Shown: piece after piece, positions 32,689-40,963 of the stretch
Numbering within the stretch: the first letter of the stretch is position 1
Layout of the letters: each line of letters opens with the position of its first letter
The notes under the pieces: generated by a model
The model's input: the letters and a program-made list of their open reading frames with translations, nothing else
What the model was told of the DNA's origin: nothing
Database searches by the model: none
Source: Streptomyces hiroshimensis
Lineage (GTDB): Bacteria > Actinomycetota > Actinomycetes > Streptomycetales > Streptomycetaceae
NCBI RefSeq assembly: GCF_014650335.1
Contig: NZ_BMUT01000018.1
Coordinates: forward strand, 1-64,000
Reading direction: 5' to 3'
DNA: 64,000 nt
Position numbers and translations under genes: made by a program

Positions 32689-33690
32689 CTACGTCCGCGG
32701 GGACGGCCTCGGCGCCTCCCAGGCGGGCCCGACGGAGAGGTAGGTGGTGCGCTGGATGAGGTCCCCGGCCCGGAGCTTCTGCGGTCCCCAGGACAGGCCG
32801 TCGTTCCGCGCCGTGTCCACGGACTCCAGCACATGGAACGTCCCGGTGTCGATGATCAGTCGCAGGCGCCAGGTATCGGCGTCCAGGTCGACGGCCGTGC
32901 CGGAGCGCCCGGTGCTGTCCTTGACCCGCTCCGTCACCCGCGCCCCGGGAATCCCGGTGAGGACCTTGAACAGTGCCGCCCGCAGCTGCGGTTCGGCGGG
33001 CGACTGGGAGAGCAGCTCCTCCATGCCGTTGTAGAGGTCCTCCGCGACCTCCTCTCCGGTGGCCTTTCCGACGAGCCGGGCCCGCAAGGCCGCCGGGTCG
33101 GTGGGCAGCTTCTTGAGGTCGTCCCACATGACCGGTTTGCCGCAGATCACGTAGGCCATCCCTCCCGTGTCCTCCCGGGAGTAGTCCTGGACCAGACCGT
33201 TGGCGGGCTGCTCGCGTGTGCCGCTCCGGCTCAACCAGACGGTCTTGTACGCCCCGTCCCGCCGCTGGGTCTCGTCGCTGCTCCGCATCCACTGGAGGGT
33301 CTGCACCTTCCAGTACGGTGCCGGCCCCGTCTGCTCCTGCACCGCCGTCCGATCCGCCGCCGGAGAGCGCTGCACGTCCCCGGAGTCCGACCAGGGCTGG
33401 AAGGCGACACCCAGTGCGATCGCCACGACCGCCGCCGCCGAGACGAGCACGGGAAGGCGCCGCCGCCACGTCCGCACCGGGACGACCGCGGCCACCGGCT
33501 CCCGTTCGAGCTCCAGCTCGACGGCCTGCCCGTCCCCCGCCGGCCGTCCGGCCGCCGCCGACCGCACCGCGGCCAGCGCCGCGGCGACGGCGTCCGCCGA
33601 GGGCGGCGCGACCTTGCCCGCGGCCCTCAACCGCCCGGCACCGGGGAAGTCGAGGAGGTCCCTGTCGTTCATGTCCTGCTGCCCGGTCAT
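32689..33690 (-). CDS. Membrane protein paired with ECF sigma factor, CU044_5270-like
   Basis: 333 residues from the ATG at 33690, overlapping the sigma-factor stop by 4 bp (ATGA). The N-terminal 90 residues are cytosolic and may bind the sigma factor; a membrane segment (LPVLVSAAAVVAIALGVAFQ) follows. The outer part has WKVQTLQWMRSSDETQR, ALFKVLTGIPGARVTERVKD and RLRLIIDTGTFHVLESVD, which resembles the CU044_5270 family often found next to SigE-like factors. It probably acts as an anti-sigma or signal-receiving partner; no zinc-binding HxxxCxxC motif is seen. Confidence 0.75.
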   Translation of the reverse strand: MTGQQDMNDRDLLDFPGAGRLRAAGKVAPPSADAVAAALAAVRSAAAGRPAGDGQAVELELEREPVAAVVPVRTWRRRLPVLVSAAAVVAIALGVAFQPWSDSGDVQRSPAADRTAVQEQTGPAPYWKVQTLQWMRSSDETQRRDGAYKTVWLSRSGTREQPANGLVQDYSREDTGGMAYVICGKPVMWDDLKKLPTDPAALRARLVGKATGEEVAEDLYNGMEELLSQSPAEPQLRAALFKVLTGIPGARVTERVKDSTGRSGTAVDLDADTWRLRLIIDTGTFHVLESVDTARNDGLSWGPQKLRAGDLIQRTTYLSVGPAWEAPRPSPRT

Positions 33691-34247
33691 GCGAGGTCTC
33701 CTGTCAGGGAAAGCGGGGCGGAGGGGCCGAGCGCCGCGCGCAGCCGGGTGCGCGCCCGGTGCAGCCGGGACCTGGCCGTGCCCGCGGGGACGCCGACGAC
33801 GGCCGCGGCCTCGGTGGGGCTGAGCTGCTCCCACGCGATCAGGAGCAGCAGCTCCCGCTCCACGGCCGGCAGCTCGGCCAGGGTCCGGCGCATCAGCGGC
33901 GCGACCGCCGCCGCGTCCAGCCTCCGGTCGACGGCGTTCCACGGGTCGCTGCTCGCCTCGCCGGCGAGCGCGGCGGCGGCCGCGGGCCGTTCCTGCCCGC
34001 GCCAGTGCGCGGCCAGCACGTTGCGGGCCACGCCGAAGAGCCACGCCCGGACCGGCCCGCGGGCCGCGTCGTAGGTGCCGCGCCCCGCGTAGGCCCGCAG
34101 CCACGCCTCGGCCAGCAGATCGTCCGCCGCGCCGGGTGCCCGGCGCGCGAAGTAGCCGTGCAGCGCCCTCGAATGGCGCTCCACGAGCGGTTCGAAGGCC
34201 GACGCGTCGGTTCCCGAGCGCGCCAGCAGTTCCTCGTCCGTCGCCAC
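33687..34247 (-). CDS. ECF RNA polymerase sigma factor
   Basis: 186 residues from the GTG at 34247, with GGGGAGG just upstream. Region 2 is visible in DASAFEPLVERHSRALHGYF with AAGAADDLLAEAWLRAY written as GAADDLLAEAWLRAY, and VRAWLFGVARNVLAAHWRG. Region 4 is AELPAVERELLLLIAWEQLS then PTEAAAVVGVPAGTARSRLH and RARTRL. It directs polymerase to a stress-type promoter set. It is translationally coupled to the membrane protein downstream, its likely regulator. The longer upstream frame is a shadow. Confidence 0.92.
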   Translation of the reverse strand: MATDEELLARSGTDASAFEPLVERHSRALHGYFARRAPGAADDLLAEAWLRAYAGRGTYDAARGPVRAWLFGVARNVLAAHWRGQERPAAAAALAGEASSDPWNAVDRRLDAAAVAPLMRRTLAELPAVERELLLLIAWEQLSPTEAAAVVGVPAGTARSRLHRARTRLRAALGPSAPLSLTGDLA

Positions 34248-34615
34248 GGACCTCCCCTTCCACGGGCCACGCCTTCCGCGGCCCCCTCCCCTTCTTGTGT
34301 CCGCCCCGCGAAAGCGTTCGCGCCCGGGAACCGGGCACAGGCAGCGGCGTAGGGTGCGACGGCCCGCCGGGTCAGCCGGTCGCTCACCTTCGCCGCCCCC
34401 GGAACCGCTCCGGAGCTGTTCCGGAACCACTCCGGGATCTCCAGTGGCTGCGCCAGCTCCGCGCACTTACGCCGGGCCTTCCAGCAGCGGGTACGAAAGG
34501 CAGCCCGACAGGGGGACACGGGTGACGGGGGTTCACGGGCAACAGGACATCACCCGCGAGCAGGAGCCTCTCGCGGCTCGCGACGGTTGCGCGCCGTGGG
34601 ATCCGGCGGGGAGTG
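34248..34615. other. 368-bp gap with a possible unidentified coding fragment
   Basis: No intact gene. On the minus strand about 34330-34500 there is a codon-biased stretch reading FRTRCWKARRKCAELAQPLE then IPEWFRNSSGAV, but it has no sensible start or end and no family is recognised. The promoter for the sigma factor must lie at its left end. Confidence 0.4.
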
Positions 34616-34894
34616 CTACCGGTCTCCGAGGAGAGCAAAGGCAAAGGCGAGGCGGCGGTCGAGCCAGTCGGCCTTGATCGTGACCAACTCGCTTCCCTCG
34701 GAGGTCATGACCGGCTTTCCGTCGGCCTTCCATTCCAGAGTCCGCGACTTGGGAGGCTGCTCGCCGCCCTCGGCACCCATGTCCATGACGACTCGGAAGG
34801 CGGTCAGTACGACCTTGGTGGCGCCGAGCCCGAGGAGTTCCTTCGGGTCGTTGGTCGCCCATTCGCTGCGACCTGCGATCGCCTTCCAGTCGTC
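34616..34894 (-). pseudogene. C-terminal fragment of an unknown protein
   Basis: A minus-strand frame reads DADDWKAIAGRSEWATND, LLGLGATKVVLTAFRVVMD and ADGKPVMTSEGSELVTIKAD, ending WLDRRLAFAFALLGDR. It has good codon bias but no start codon near its left part: upstream it runs out of frame into the dehydrogenase. The first in-frame ATG (34785) would leave only 56 residues. Probably the 3' remnant of a gene cut by rearrangement. Function unknown. Confidence 0.4.
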
Positions 34895-35603
34895 AGCGTC
34901 CGCCGAGGCTGCTCCCTCCGTCGACGTCGAGGACGTGGCCGGTGATGAACCCTGCGTCGTCGGAGAGCAGGAACGCGACGGCCGCGGCGACGTCGTCGGG
35001 AGTGCCCAGGCGCCCCATCGGGGTCGAGGCGATCGCCTTGCGCTCGGCCTCGCTGCCGACGGGCCGCGCGCGGCGGAACAGCTCGGTGGCGGTGGGGCCG
35101 GGCGACACCGCGTTGGAAGTGATGCCGTCCGGGGCGAGTTCCAGCGCCCAGGAACGGGTGCAGCCAACGAGCGCACTCTTGGCCGCCGCGTAGGACGTAC
35201 GGTCCTTGGCGCCGTACGTCGCCCGCGAGGTGATGTTGACGATCCGGCCGAAGCGCTCCGCGCGCATGCCCGGCACGAGGGCCTGGACGATCTGGACCGA
35301 AGCGCGCAGGTTCAAATCCACCACCTGATGCAAGGTTGCAAGATCGAGGTCCTCGATGGGCTGGGGCTGCGCGATACCCGCATTGTTGACGACCCGGCAG
35401 ACCGGGCGCCTTCGGGTGACCTCTTCCAGCATGCGTGCGGTGTCCTCGACATCGGCAAGGTCACACCGCAGGAACGTGCCGGGGAACTCCTCATCGGGCG
35501 CGCTCCGAGCGACGCCGATGACTCCATACCCTGCCTTCGCGAGCCGCTGGGAAATCGCCAGTCCGATGCCCTTGCTGGCACCGGTGACCAGTACGTCCTT
35601 CAT
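34893..35603 (-). CDS. Short-chain dehydrogenase/reductase
   Basis: 236 residues. Cofactor motif GASKGIGLAIS near the N-terminus, the NAGIAQP motif, and the catalytic set Ser in NITSRATYGAKD, Tyr and Lys in SYAAAKSALVG. The C-terminal PGPTATELFRR and GRLGTPDDVAAAVAFLLSDD are FabG-like. It reduces or oxidises a hydroxyl/keto group with NAD(P)H; no substrate can be read. Starts at ATG 35603 (MKDVLVTG). Confidence 0.93.
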   Translation of the reverse strand: MKDVLVTGASKGIGLAISQRLAKAGYGVIGVARSAPDEEFPGTFLRCDLADVEDTARMLEEVTRRRPVCRVVNNAGIAQPQPIEDLDLATLHQVVDLNLRASVQIVQALVPGMRAERFGRIVNITSRATYGAKDRTSYAAAKSALVGCTRSWALELAPDGITSNAVSPGPTATELFRRARPVGSEAERKAIASTPMGRLGTPDDVAAAVAFLLSDDAGFITGHVLDVDGGSSLGGR

Positions 35604-36003
35604 TCGCTCCTCAAACTTCCACTGTTTTCACGCCGTTGCCCGCCCCGGTCGTCCTCGTGCGCGGCCGCGTACACAATGCTGTCACTTACACCCATCAGAT
35701 GCACAGCGGTCTTATGGCTGGGCCGACCGACTTATGGCTGGGCGACCGACCGAACGTCGTGACTACGCAGGTTTCGCCGCATTGCGGCCAGGCGGTGGTG
35801 GGGGTGAAGCACAGCTCGGCCTTGTTGCACGGCCCACCAGAGGCGCCTGCCTACCGGATTGCGCCCATCGTCTACGGGTGAGGCCGGGCGCGTCGGCCAG
35901 CACCTTCCGGGCGGCTGCGGTGACCCTGCCGACTGAGCGTTTCCCCAGGTCGGAGGGGATTCTACGGAGCCGCACCGGCACGCTCGGGCGAGCCTGCGAT
36001 TGA
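35604..36003. other. 400-bp gap without a gene
   Basis: Nothing coding is convincing here. There is a direct repeat, CTTATGGCTGGGC, at about 35711 and again 20 bp later, overlapping a GACCGAC repeat. The promoter of the dehydrogenase lies at the left, and the ArsR-fusion operator borders it at the right. Confidence 0.5.
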
Positions 36004-36025
36004 CATGCAGGTAAATGCCTGCATG
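36004..36025. promoter_or_regulatory. Operator CATGCAGG-N6-CCTGCATG
   Basis: Perfect 8-bp arms at 36004-36011 and 36018-36025, ending 8 bp before the GTG start of the ArsR-SRPBCC gene. Likely the autoregulatory site of that protein. Confidence 0.75.
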
Positions 36026-36033
36026 ATGGAGAT

Positions 36034-36804
36034 GTGAGCAGCGATATGGACAAGGTCTTCAAGGCCTTGGCTGACCCGACCCGCAGGTACCTGCTCGACC
36101 GGCTGCACGAGAACAACGGCCAGTCCCTGGGTGAGCTGTGCGAAAGCCTGGCGATGTCCCGCCAGTCCGCCACACAGCACCTGGGCCTTCTGGAGGCCGC
36201 CAACCTCGTCAGCACCGTCAGGCGGGGCCGGGAAAAACTCCACTACCTCAATCCCGTACCACTCCACGAGATCCAGGAGCGGTGGATCGAGAAGTTCGAA
36301 CGCCCTCGCCTCCAGGCGCTGAGCGCACTGAAAGAAAGAGCCGAATCCGCCATGAGCACCAAGCCCGAGTTCGTCTACACCCTCTACATCCACGCAACGC
36401 CCGACAAGGTCTGGGAGGCCCTGACCGACGCCGAGGCGACCGCCGCCTACTGGGGCCACAGCAACGTCTCCGACTGGCAGGTCGGCTCCCCCTGGGAGCA
36501 CCGCCGCGTCGACGGATCGGGCGTGGCGGACGTGGTCGGCACCGTCGTGGAGAGCGACTCGCCCAAGCGCCTCGTCACCACCTGGGCCGGCCCGGACGAG
36601 GAGCGCCCGGCCGGGCCGTCGAAGGTCACGTTCGACATCAAGCCCCTCGGCGATGTCGTCCGGCTCACCGTCACCCACGAGAACCTTCGCGACGAGGCCG
36701 AGAAGCGGATGGCCGCCGGCGGCTGGTCGAGCGTCCTGTCCAACCTCAAGACGTACCTGGAGACCGGCAGCCCCCTCCCCGCGGACTTGTGGGGCCGCGA
36801 CTGA
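36034..36804 (+). CDS. ArsR-type regulator fused to SRPBCC/AHSA1 domain
   Basis: 256 residues. The N-terminal 90 residues are an ArsR winged helix: MDKVFKALADPTRRYLLDRL, then SLGELCESLAMSRQSATQHL and VSTVRRGREKLHYLN. From about residue 107 a START-like AHSA1 domain follows: KPEFVYTLYIHATPDKVWEA, YWGHSNVSDWQVGSPW and GGWSSVLSNLKTYLETG. The second domain probably binds a hydrophobic ligand. Many such fusions are split genes in other bacteria. GTG start at 36034 follows GGAGAT. A palindrome at 36004-36025 suggests autoregulation. Confidence 0.9.
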   Translation: MSSDMDKVFKALADPTRRYLLDRLHENNGQSLGELCESLAMSRQSATQHLGLLEAANLVSTVRRGREKLHYLNPVPLHEIQERWIEKFERPRLQALSALKERAESAMSTKPEFVYTLYIHATPDKVWEALTDAEATAAYWGHSNVSDWQVGSPWEHRRVDGSGVADVVGTVVESDSPKRLVTTWAGPDEERPAGPSKVTFDIKPLGDVVRLTVTHENLRDEAEKRMAAGGWSSVLSNLKTYLETGSPLPADLWGRD

Positions 36805-36879
36805 ACCCAGCGACTGAACCCCGTCCCCAGGGAACAGCGCCCCGGGCAGCTCCATGCCGGATGCCACTACGCGCTGGGG

Positions 36880-37365
36880 TCAGGAGGTCCGGGCGTGGTG
36901 GTCCAGCAAGCGGGTGAGCAGCTGCACGAACTGGTCGCGTTCGGCGGGGTTCAGCGGCGCGAGCAGTTCGTCGTGGAGGTCGTCCAGGACCTTGTCGAGG
37001 CGGCGGAGGTGACGGCGGCCTTCGGCGGAGATCGTGATGATGTTGCGGCGCCGGTCGCCGGGATCCGGCGCCCGCTCGACGAAGCCACGCTCGGCCAGTT
37101 CGTTGAGCACGCCGACCATGTCGCTGCGGTAGATGCCGGTACGCCCGCTCAGCGTCGCTTGACTGCCCGGCCCGAAATCCTGCAGTGAGGCGAGCACGGC
37201 GTAGTGCCACTTGCGGGCGTCGGCAGCCTGGGCCAGCCCCTCGTTGATCAGCCGGTCCGACCGCACGGTCAGCTGCGACAACAGCCGGCTCGCCCGTCGG
37301 CGCAGTCTGTCGGGCGTCCTGGGCGCGCCGTCGTCAGGCATGTCCGCGGCTTCGGCTCTGGTCAT
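36880..37365 (-). CDS. MarR family transcriptional regulator
   Basis: 161 residues from the ATG at 37365; a GTG three codons earlier is possible. The winged helix is HYAVLASLQDFGPGSQATLS, GRTGIYRSDMVGVLNELAER and GFVERAPDPGDRRRNIITIS. The dimer helices at both ends are Arg/Leu-rich. It is divergent from a dienelactone hydrolase, with a clear palindrome at 37386-37402 between, and is the likely repressor of that enzyme. Confidence 0.92.
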   Translation of the reverse strand: MTRAEAADMPDDGAPRTPDRLRRRASRLLSQLTVRSDRLINEGLAQAADARKWHYAVLASLQDFGPGSQATLSGRTGIYRSDMVGVLNELAERGFVERAPDPGDRRRNIITISAEGRRHLRRLDKVLDDLHDELLAPLNPAERDQFVQLLTRLLDHHARTS

Positions 37366-37385
37366 GGCGCCCACCCTACCCGTTG

Positions 37386-37402
37386 CGTTAGTCAGACTAA
37401 CG
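37386..37402. promoter_or_regulatory. MarR operator CGTTAGTCAGACTAACG
   Basis: Perfect 8-bp arms around a single A, between the MarR gene and the dienelactone hydrolase. A second, weaker element with two AACGTT hexamers 9 bp apart follows at about 37425-37445, so both promoters may be covered. Confidence 0.8.
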
Positions 37403-37479
37403 ATGTACGTTCACTCGCGCCGAAAACGTTAGTGGAACGAACGTTGACGGAGTGAACTCCCAGGAAGGAAGGATCCGCC

Positions 37480-38208
37480 ATTCCCACCAAGACGCTGCAG
37501 ATTCCCACCCCGGACGGCCGGGCCGACGCCTTCGCCGCCTTCCCCGAGCACGGCGAGCGGCACCCAGCGGTGCTGATGTACGCGGACGCCTTCGGTATCC
37601 GGCCCGTAGTGGAGGAGATGGCCCGCGAGCTGGCCGGGCACGGGTACTACGTGCTCGTCCCCAACTTCTTCTACCGGCACGGCCCGACACCCCTGATCGA
37701 ACTTCCCGGGCACATCGGGGAAGAGGTCCGGCCCGCGGCCATCGCCCGGCTGATGCCCTTGATCAGGGCGCACACTGCCGAACGTGTCCTGCGCGACGCC
37801 GACGCCTACCTCAGTTTCCTCGCCACCCAGCCCGAGGTCGCCGCCGGACCGGTCGCGGTGACCGGCTACTGCATAGGCGGCCTGCTGGCGATGCGCACCG
37901 CCGCGGCCCATCCCGACCAGGTGGCCGCCGTCGCCGCATTCCACGGCCCCGTGGGCGCCGACGGGCCCGGCAGCTTCTCCAAAATCACCGCCCGGGTCCA
38001 CCTCGGCCACGCCGAAACCGACATCACGCCCGAGGCCCTCGGCGAGCTCAACCAGGCCCTGGACGCCGCAGGTGTCGACTACACCTCCGAGATCTACCCC
38101 GGCACCGTCCACGGCTTCACCATGTCCGACACCGACGCCTTCAACCCCGCCGCACTGCAGCACCACTGGGACCGCCTGCTGCCCCTCCTCGACCGCACCC
38201 TGGCCTGA
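37480..38208 (+). CDS. Dienelactone hydrolase family protein with an apparent ATT start
   Basis: 242 residues. The nucleophile is Cys in VTGYCIGGLLAMRTAAAHP (G-x-C-x-G), with His in GTVHGFTMSDTDAFNPAAL and an acid in the region HAETDITPEALGELNQAL; this triad is that of dienelactone hydrolases. The N-terminus IPTKTLQIPTPDGRADAFAA is clearly homologous in style, yet between the in-frame stop at 37453 and this region there is no ATG, GTG or TTG. ATT at 37480 has AGGAAGGA 7 bases upstream and is the best start. The next normal start (GTG 37570) would remove the first beta strand. Likely repressed by the divergent MarR. Confidence 0.85.
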   Translation: MPTKTLQIPTPDGRADAFAAFPEHGERHPAVLMYADAFGIRPVVEEMARELAGHGYYVLVPNFFYRHGPTPLIELPGHIGEEVRPAAIARLMPLIRAHTAERVLRDADAYLSFLATQPEVAAGPVAVTGYCIGGLLAMRTAAAHPDQVAAVAAFHGPVGADGPGSFSKITARVHLGHAETDITPEALGELNQALDAAGVDYTSEIYPGTVHGFTMSDTDAFNPAALQHHWDRLLPLLDRTLA

Positions 38209-38284
38209 CTCGACATCACCGCCGACGGCACTGTGCCGAACGGGTGACGAGGCGGAGGTGCGACGGGGCGACGGGGCGACGGCG

Positions 38285-38327
38285 CTGCTTCGCCGACCGT
38301 CCCCGTCCGGGGCAGTCGGCGAAGCAG
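38285..38327. terminator. Bidirectional hairpin terminator
   Basis: CTGCTTCGCCGAC (38285-38297) and GTCGGCGAAGCAG (38315-38327) form a perfect 13-bp stem with a 17-base loop that contains a further CCCCG/CGGGG pairing. It lies between the hydrolase and the convergent small gene. Confidence 0.8.
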
Positions 38328-38338
38328 ACCGGAAGCCG

Positions 38339-38569
38339 TCAGCTGCCTGCGCCGCGAGCGGGTCCCTTCGACCGCACCTGGGACTGCGGCCGGGACTGTG
38401 ACCGAGACTGGGGCTGGGACTCGGGCAGCGCCCCGCCCTCCTCCTCCCAGTCGGCCAGACGCCTGGTCATCGCGTCCTCACGCGAAGCGGAATCCGCCCG
38501 CCCGCGCCCGGGAGACCGCCCATCGCGGGCACTCTTCCCGGACTCGTCCTCACGTCGGCCACCGGCCAT
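38339..38569 (-). CDS. Small charged protein of unknown function
   Basis: 76 residues, MAGGRREDESGKSARDGRSP at the start and a low-complexity C-terminus with Ser-Gln-Arg repeats (SQPQSRSQSRPQSQVRSKG). The start at 38569 is supported by GGAGG with a 6-base spacing. Many Arg, Ser and Asp residues and almost no hydrophobic ones suggest disorder. No family recognised. It sits alone, preceded by a 10-bp tandem repeat and followed by a strong terminator. Confidence 0.6.
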   Translation of the reverse strand: MAGGRREDESGKSARDGRSPGRGRADSASREDAMTRRLADWEEEGGALPESQPQSRSQSRPQSQVRSKGPARGAGS

Positions 38570-38604
38570 GCTTTGCCTCCTGCCTATCCGTCCGACACGC
38601 GGGC

Positions 38605-38634
38605 ACGCATCCGTACGCATCCGTACGCATCCGG
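38605..38634. repeat. Three tandem copies of ACGCATCCGT
   Basis: Units at 38605-38614, 38615-38624 and 38625-38634 (last base differs). A 10-bp period places each copy on the same face of the helix, 36-65 bp upstream of the small-protein gene. Degenerate similar sequence continues to about 38660. Confidence 0.8.
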
Positions 38635-38797
38635 TATGTATCCGCACGTGTGCGTACGCGCCCGTGTGTCCATCAGAACAGCGCTCTCCCGCCCCCACGA
38701 CTCCGGATACCACAGATGGGTGCCCGTGCCCGTGCCCCTGCCCGAGCAGGCAGCGCACTGAAAGCCGCCCCCCGAGGGGCCGGACCCGACCGGGCTG

Positions 38798-40405
38798 TCA
38801 GCCCCGGCAGGTGAGCTGCGCCGGCAGCTTGGTGCTGATCAGGTACTCGGTCTCGCGCTCCCGCGCACAGGCGGAGTTGAAGTACGAGACGTGCCCGTTC
38901 ACGTCGGTGACCAGAAGCCGGCTGTCGGCGATCTGGCCGGCGAGGCGACGCGCTCCCGGCAGCGGAGTCGCCGGGTCGTGCGTGTTGGCGGCGATGAGGA
39001 TCGGCGGAGCCCCTCGTACGACGGTCGGCTGCCACGGATTGGTCGCCTTGACGGGCCAGTCCGCGCAGGAAGCGGACATCACCCACGCCTCTGCGGCGGC
39101 GCCGGTGCGCGGGGCGACCTTGCGCGCCCGGTCCAGCCGGGCCGCGGCGTCGGCGTAGCCGGTGAACTGCGGCGGGAAGTCCAGGCAGGACACGACGGCG
39201 TACGCGCTGTCCGGATTGCCGACGTAGCCTCCGCCTTGGACGAGGCCGGAGGCGTCGTTGTGGCGGTCTGCGGCGGCCAGCCGCTCGGACAGCTTCACCC
39301 ACGCGTTCACGCCTGTGACATCCTCGATCAGGCGCAGCCGCAGGAGCTGTTCGGGCAGGGCCATGCGGATCCAGTCGCCGTTGACGGCTCCGATCTTCTC
39401 TCCGGGCGCCGGGATCGGGGTGCGGTCGGCGCGGGCCACGACCCGGTCGTACACCGCACCCACGTCCTCGCCGTGCAGCGCGCACGCGGTGTCCTCGGCG
39501 CACCAGGCGACGAAGCCGTTGAACTCGCCCTCCATGGCGGCGGCTTCCTCGCGCAGGAAGCGGGCCGAGCCCGAGGCGTGATCGACGGGGCCGTCCAGGA
39601 CCATGGTCCGGATCCGGTGCGGGAACAGCTGGGCGTAGGTCGCGCCGAGGAAGGTGCCGTAGGACACGCCGAGGTAGTTGAGGCGCTGCTCGCCCAGCGC
39701 GGCCCGGAAGACGTCCATGTCGCGGGCGACGGAGACGGTGTCGACGTTCCGGACGAGGTCACCGTGCCGGGTCAGACAGCGTTCGCCACGGGCGCGGCTG
39801 TTGCGCTTCATCTCCTCGTACTCGCGAGGGCTCTTGGGGAAGACCACCTGGCCGGGGTCGAGAACCGGGCCGCAGTCCAGGGCCTGGCTGCCGCCGGTCC
39901 CCCGGGGGTCGAGGCTGACGAGGTCGAAGCGTTCCCGCAGCGGGCCGCCGAACATCTTGTCCGCGGCGCCGTACTCGAACATCGTCGCACCCTGGCCGCC
40001 GGGGCCACCAGGGTTGAAGAACAGCGCGCCGACACGGTGCGCCTGATCGCGGGCCGGGACCCGGGCGACCTTGACGTCGATCTTGCTTCCTGCCGGCTTC
40101 TTCCAGTCCAGCGGGACACGTATCGTGCCGCACTGAACGGCAGACCCGTCGCTGCACGGCTTCCAGGCTACGGGGGAGGCCGATGCTTCGGATGCTGGGG
40201 CGGACGTCGGTAAGAGTGCGCCGGACACGTCGGTCGCGGGAGCTGAGGAGCCGGGGGCAGAGACAGGGGCGGCCGCATGAGCAGCTGAGGCAAATGATGC
40301 GGCGGGGGCGACTGTGGTCGCGAGCAGCGTCAAGGCGCTGGCGCTCAGGACCACACCGTGTCGCACGGCCCGCGGTAGCGGCATACGCCGGTATTCGGTC
40401 GTCAT
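38798..40405 (-). CDS. Secreted alpha/beta hydrolase, tripeptidyl-aminopeptidase type
   Basis: 535 residues from the ATG at 40405. A signal sequence (about 1-40, ASALTLLATTVAPAASFASA) is followed by a prolyl-peptidase-like hydrolase: RVGALFFNPGGPGGQGATMF (oxyanion), nucleophile in YLGVSYGTFLGATYAQLF (G-x-S-x-G), and a C-terminal TAP-like segment, ILIAANTHDPATPLPGARRL, with Asp, then His in VTDVNGHVSYFNS. These are the Tap/SlpD/SlpE enzymes of Streptomyces, which release short peptides outside the cell. Two upstream in-frame ATGs are possible. Confidence 0.9.
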   Translation of the reverse strand: MTTEYRRMPLPRAVRHGVVLSASALTLLATTVAPAASFASAAHAAAPVSAPGSSAPATDVSGALLPTSAPASEASASPVAWKPCSDGSAVQCGTIRVPLDWKKPAGSKIDVKVARVPARDQAHRVGALFFNPGGPGGQGATMFEYGAADKMFGGPLRERFDLVSLDPRGTGGSQALDCGPVLDPGQVVFPKSPREYEEMKRNSRARGERCLTRHGDLVRNVDTVSVARDMDVFRAALGEQRLNYLGVSYGTFLGATYAQLFPHRIRTMVLDGPVDHASGSARFLREEAAAMEGEFNGFVAWCAEDTACALHGEDVGAVYDRVVARADRTPIPAPGEKIGAVNGDWIRMALPEQLLRLRLIEDVTGVNAWVKLSERLAAADRHNDASGLVQGGGYVGNPDSAYAVVSCLDFPPQFTGYADAAARLDRARKVAPRTGAAAEAWVMSASCADWPVKATNPWQPTVVRGAPPILIAANTHDPATPLPGARRLAGQIADSRLLVTDVNGHVSYFNSACARERETEYLISTKLPAQLTCRG

Positions 40406-40466
40406 ACCCCCCATCCCAGCCCCGTTACGATCATGAAGGCAAGAGGCAATCACGCATGATGTTCCC

Positions 40467-40775
40467 GTGGCCCATCTTCCGACCGACGTGCGAGCCGCTC
40501 TCCGGTTCTTCGCGTTCTACCTAGGCAACGGCACCTTGGATCTCGAACTACTCGACGGGATCGACTACCGGGCCCGTTTGCTCGAATCCGGATCAGACCT
40601 CGAAATGGTCTTCGCGATCTTCACCAACGTGCTTGAAGTGGATGACCAAGGACAAACCGTCAACGACGGTGACGCTCAATACCGCGCCGCCCAGTGGATC
40701 CGCAGACGCTGCGATCCCGACTACCAGGTGGAGCCTCCGTTCGAGCCCTGGGAGACGGAACTGCACGGCCCCTGA
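40467..40775 (+). CDS. Small conserved protein (possibly DUF7677-like)
   Basis: 102 residues, start GTG 40467, beginning MAHLPTDVRAALRFFAFYLG. It is acidic and soluble, with LLDGIDYRARLLESGSDLEM, VFAIFTNVLEVDDQGQTVND and a C-terminus QWIRRRCDPDYQVEPPFEPW. The ending PPFEPWETEL is one I associate with a small uncharacterised actinobacterial family, perhaps DUF7677. No function can be inferred. It is divergent from the peptidase gene. Confidence 0.6.
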   Translation: MAHLPTDVRAALRFFAFYLGNGTLDLELLDGIDYRARLLESGSDLEMVFAIFTNVLEVDDQGQTVNDGDAQYRAAQWIRRRCDPDYQVEPPFEPWETELHGP

Positions 40776-40847
40776 GGGCCGTGCGAACCCCTGTGATGCG
40801 TGCGCGGGCGCCACGCGCCATGCAGGACCTGGCCGGCCGAACCTTCC

Positions 40848-40875
40848 CGGCTACCGGCTACCGGCTACCAGCTAC
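40848..40875. repeat. Four 7-bp tandem repeats, CGGCTAC
   Basis: CGGCTAC occurs at 40848, 40855 and 40862, and CAGCTAC at 40869, with no gaps. The array lies in the space between the small protein and the arsI gene's 3' end. A similar 7-bp array occurs at 51467. Confidence 0.85.
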
Positions 40876-40963
40876 CGGCACATAGGTGACCTCACCCGGA
40901 ACTGGCGCCTGTCCCTCGGCCGCGTCGGCGCCGCCCCGGGGGCGCGGTACGGGTGGGAACCGT

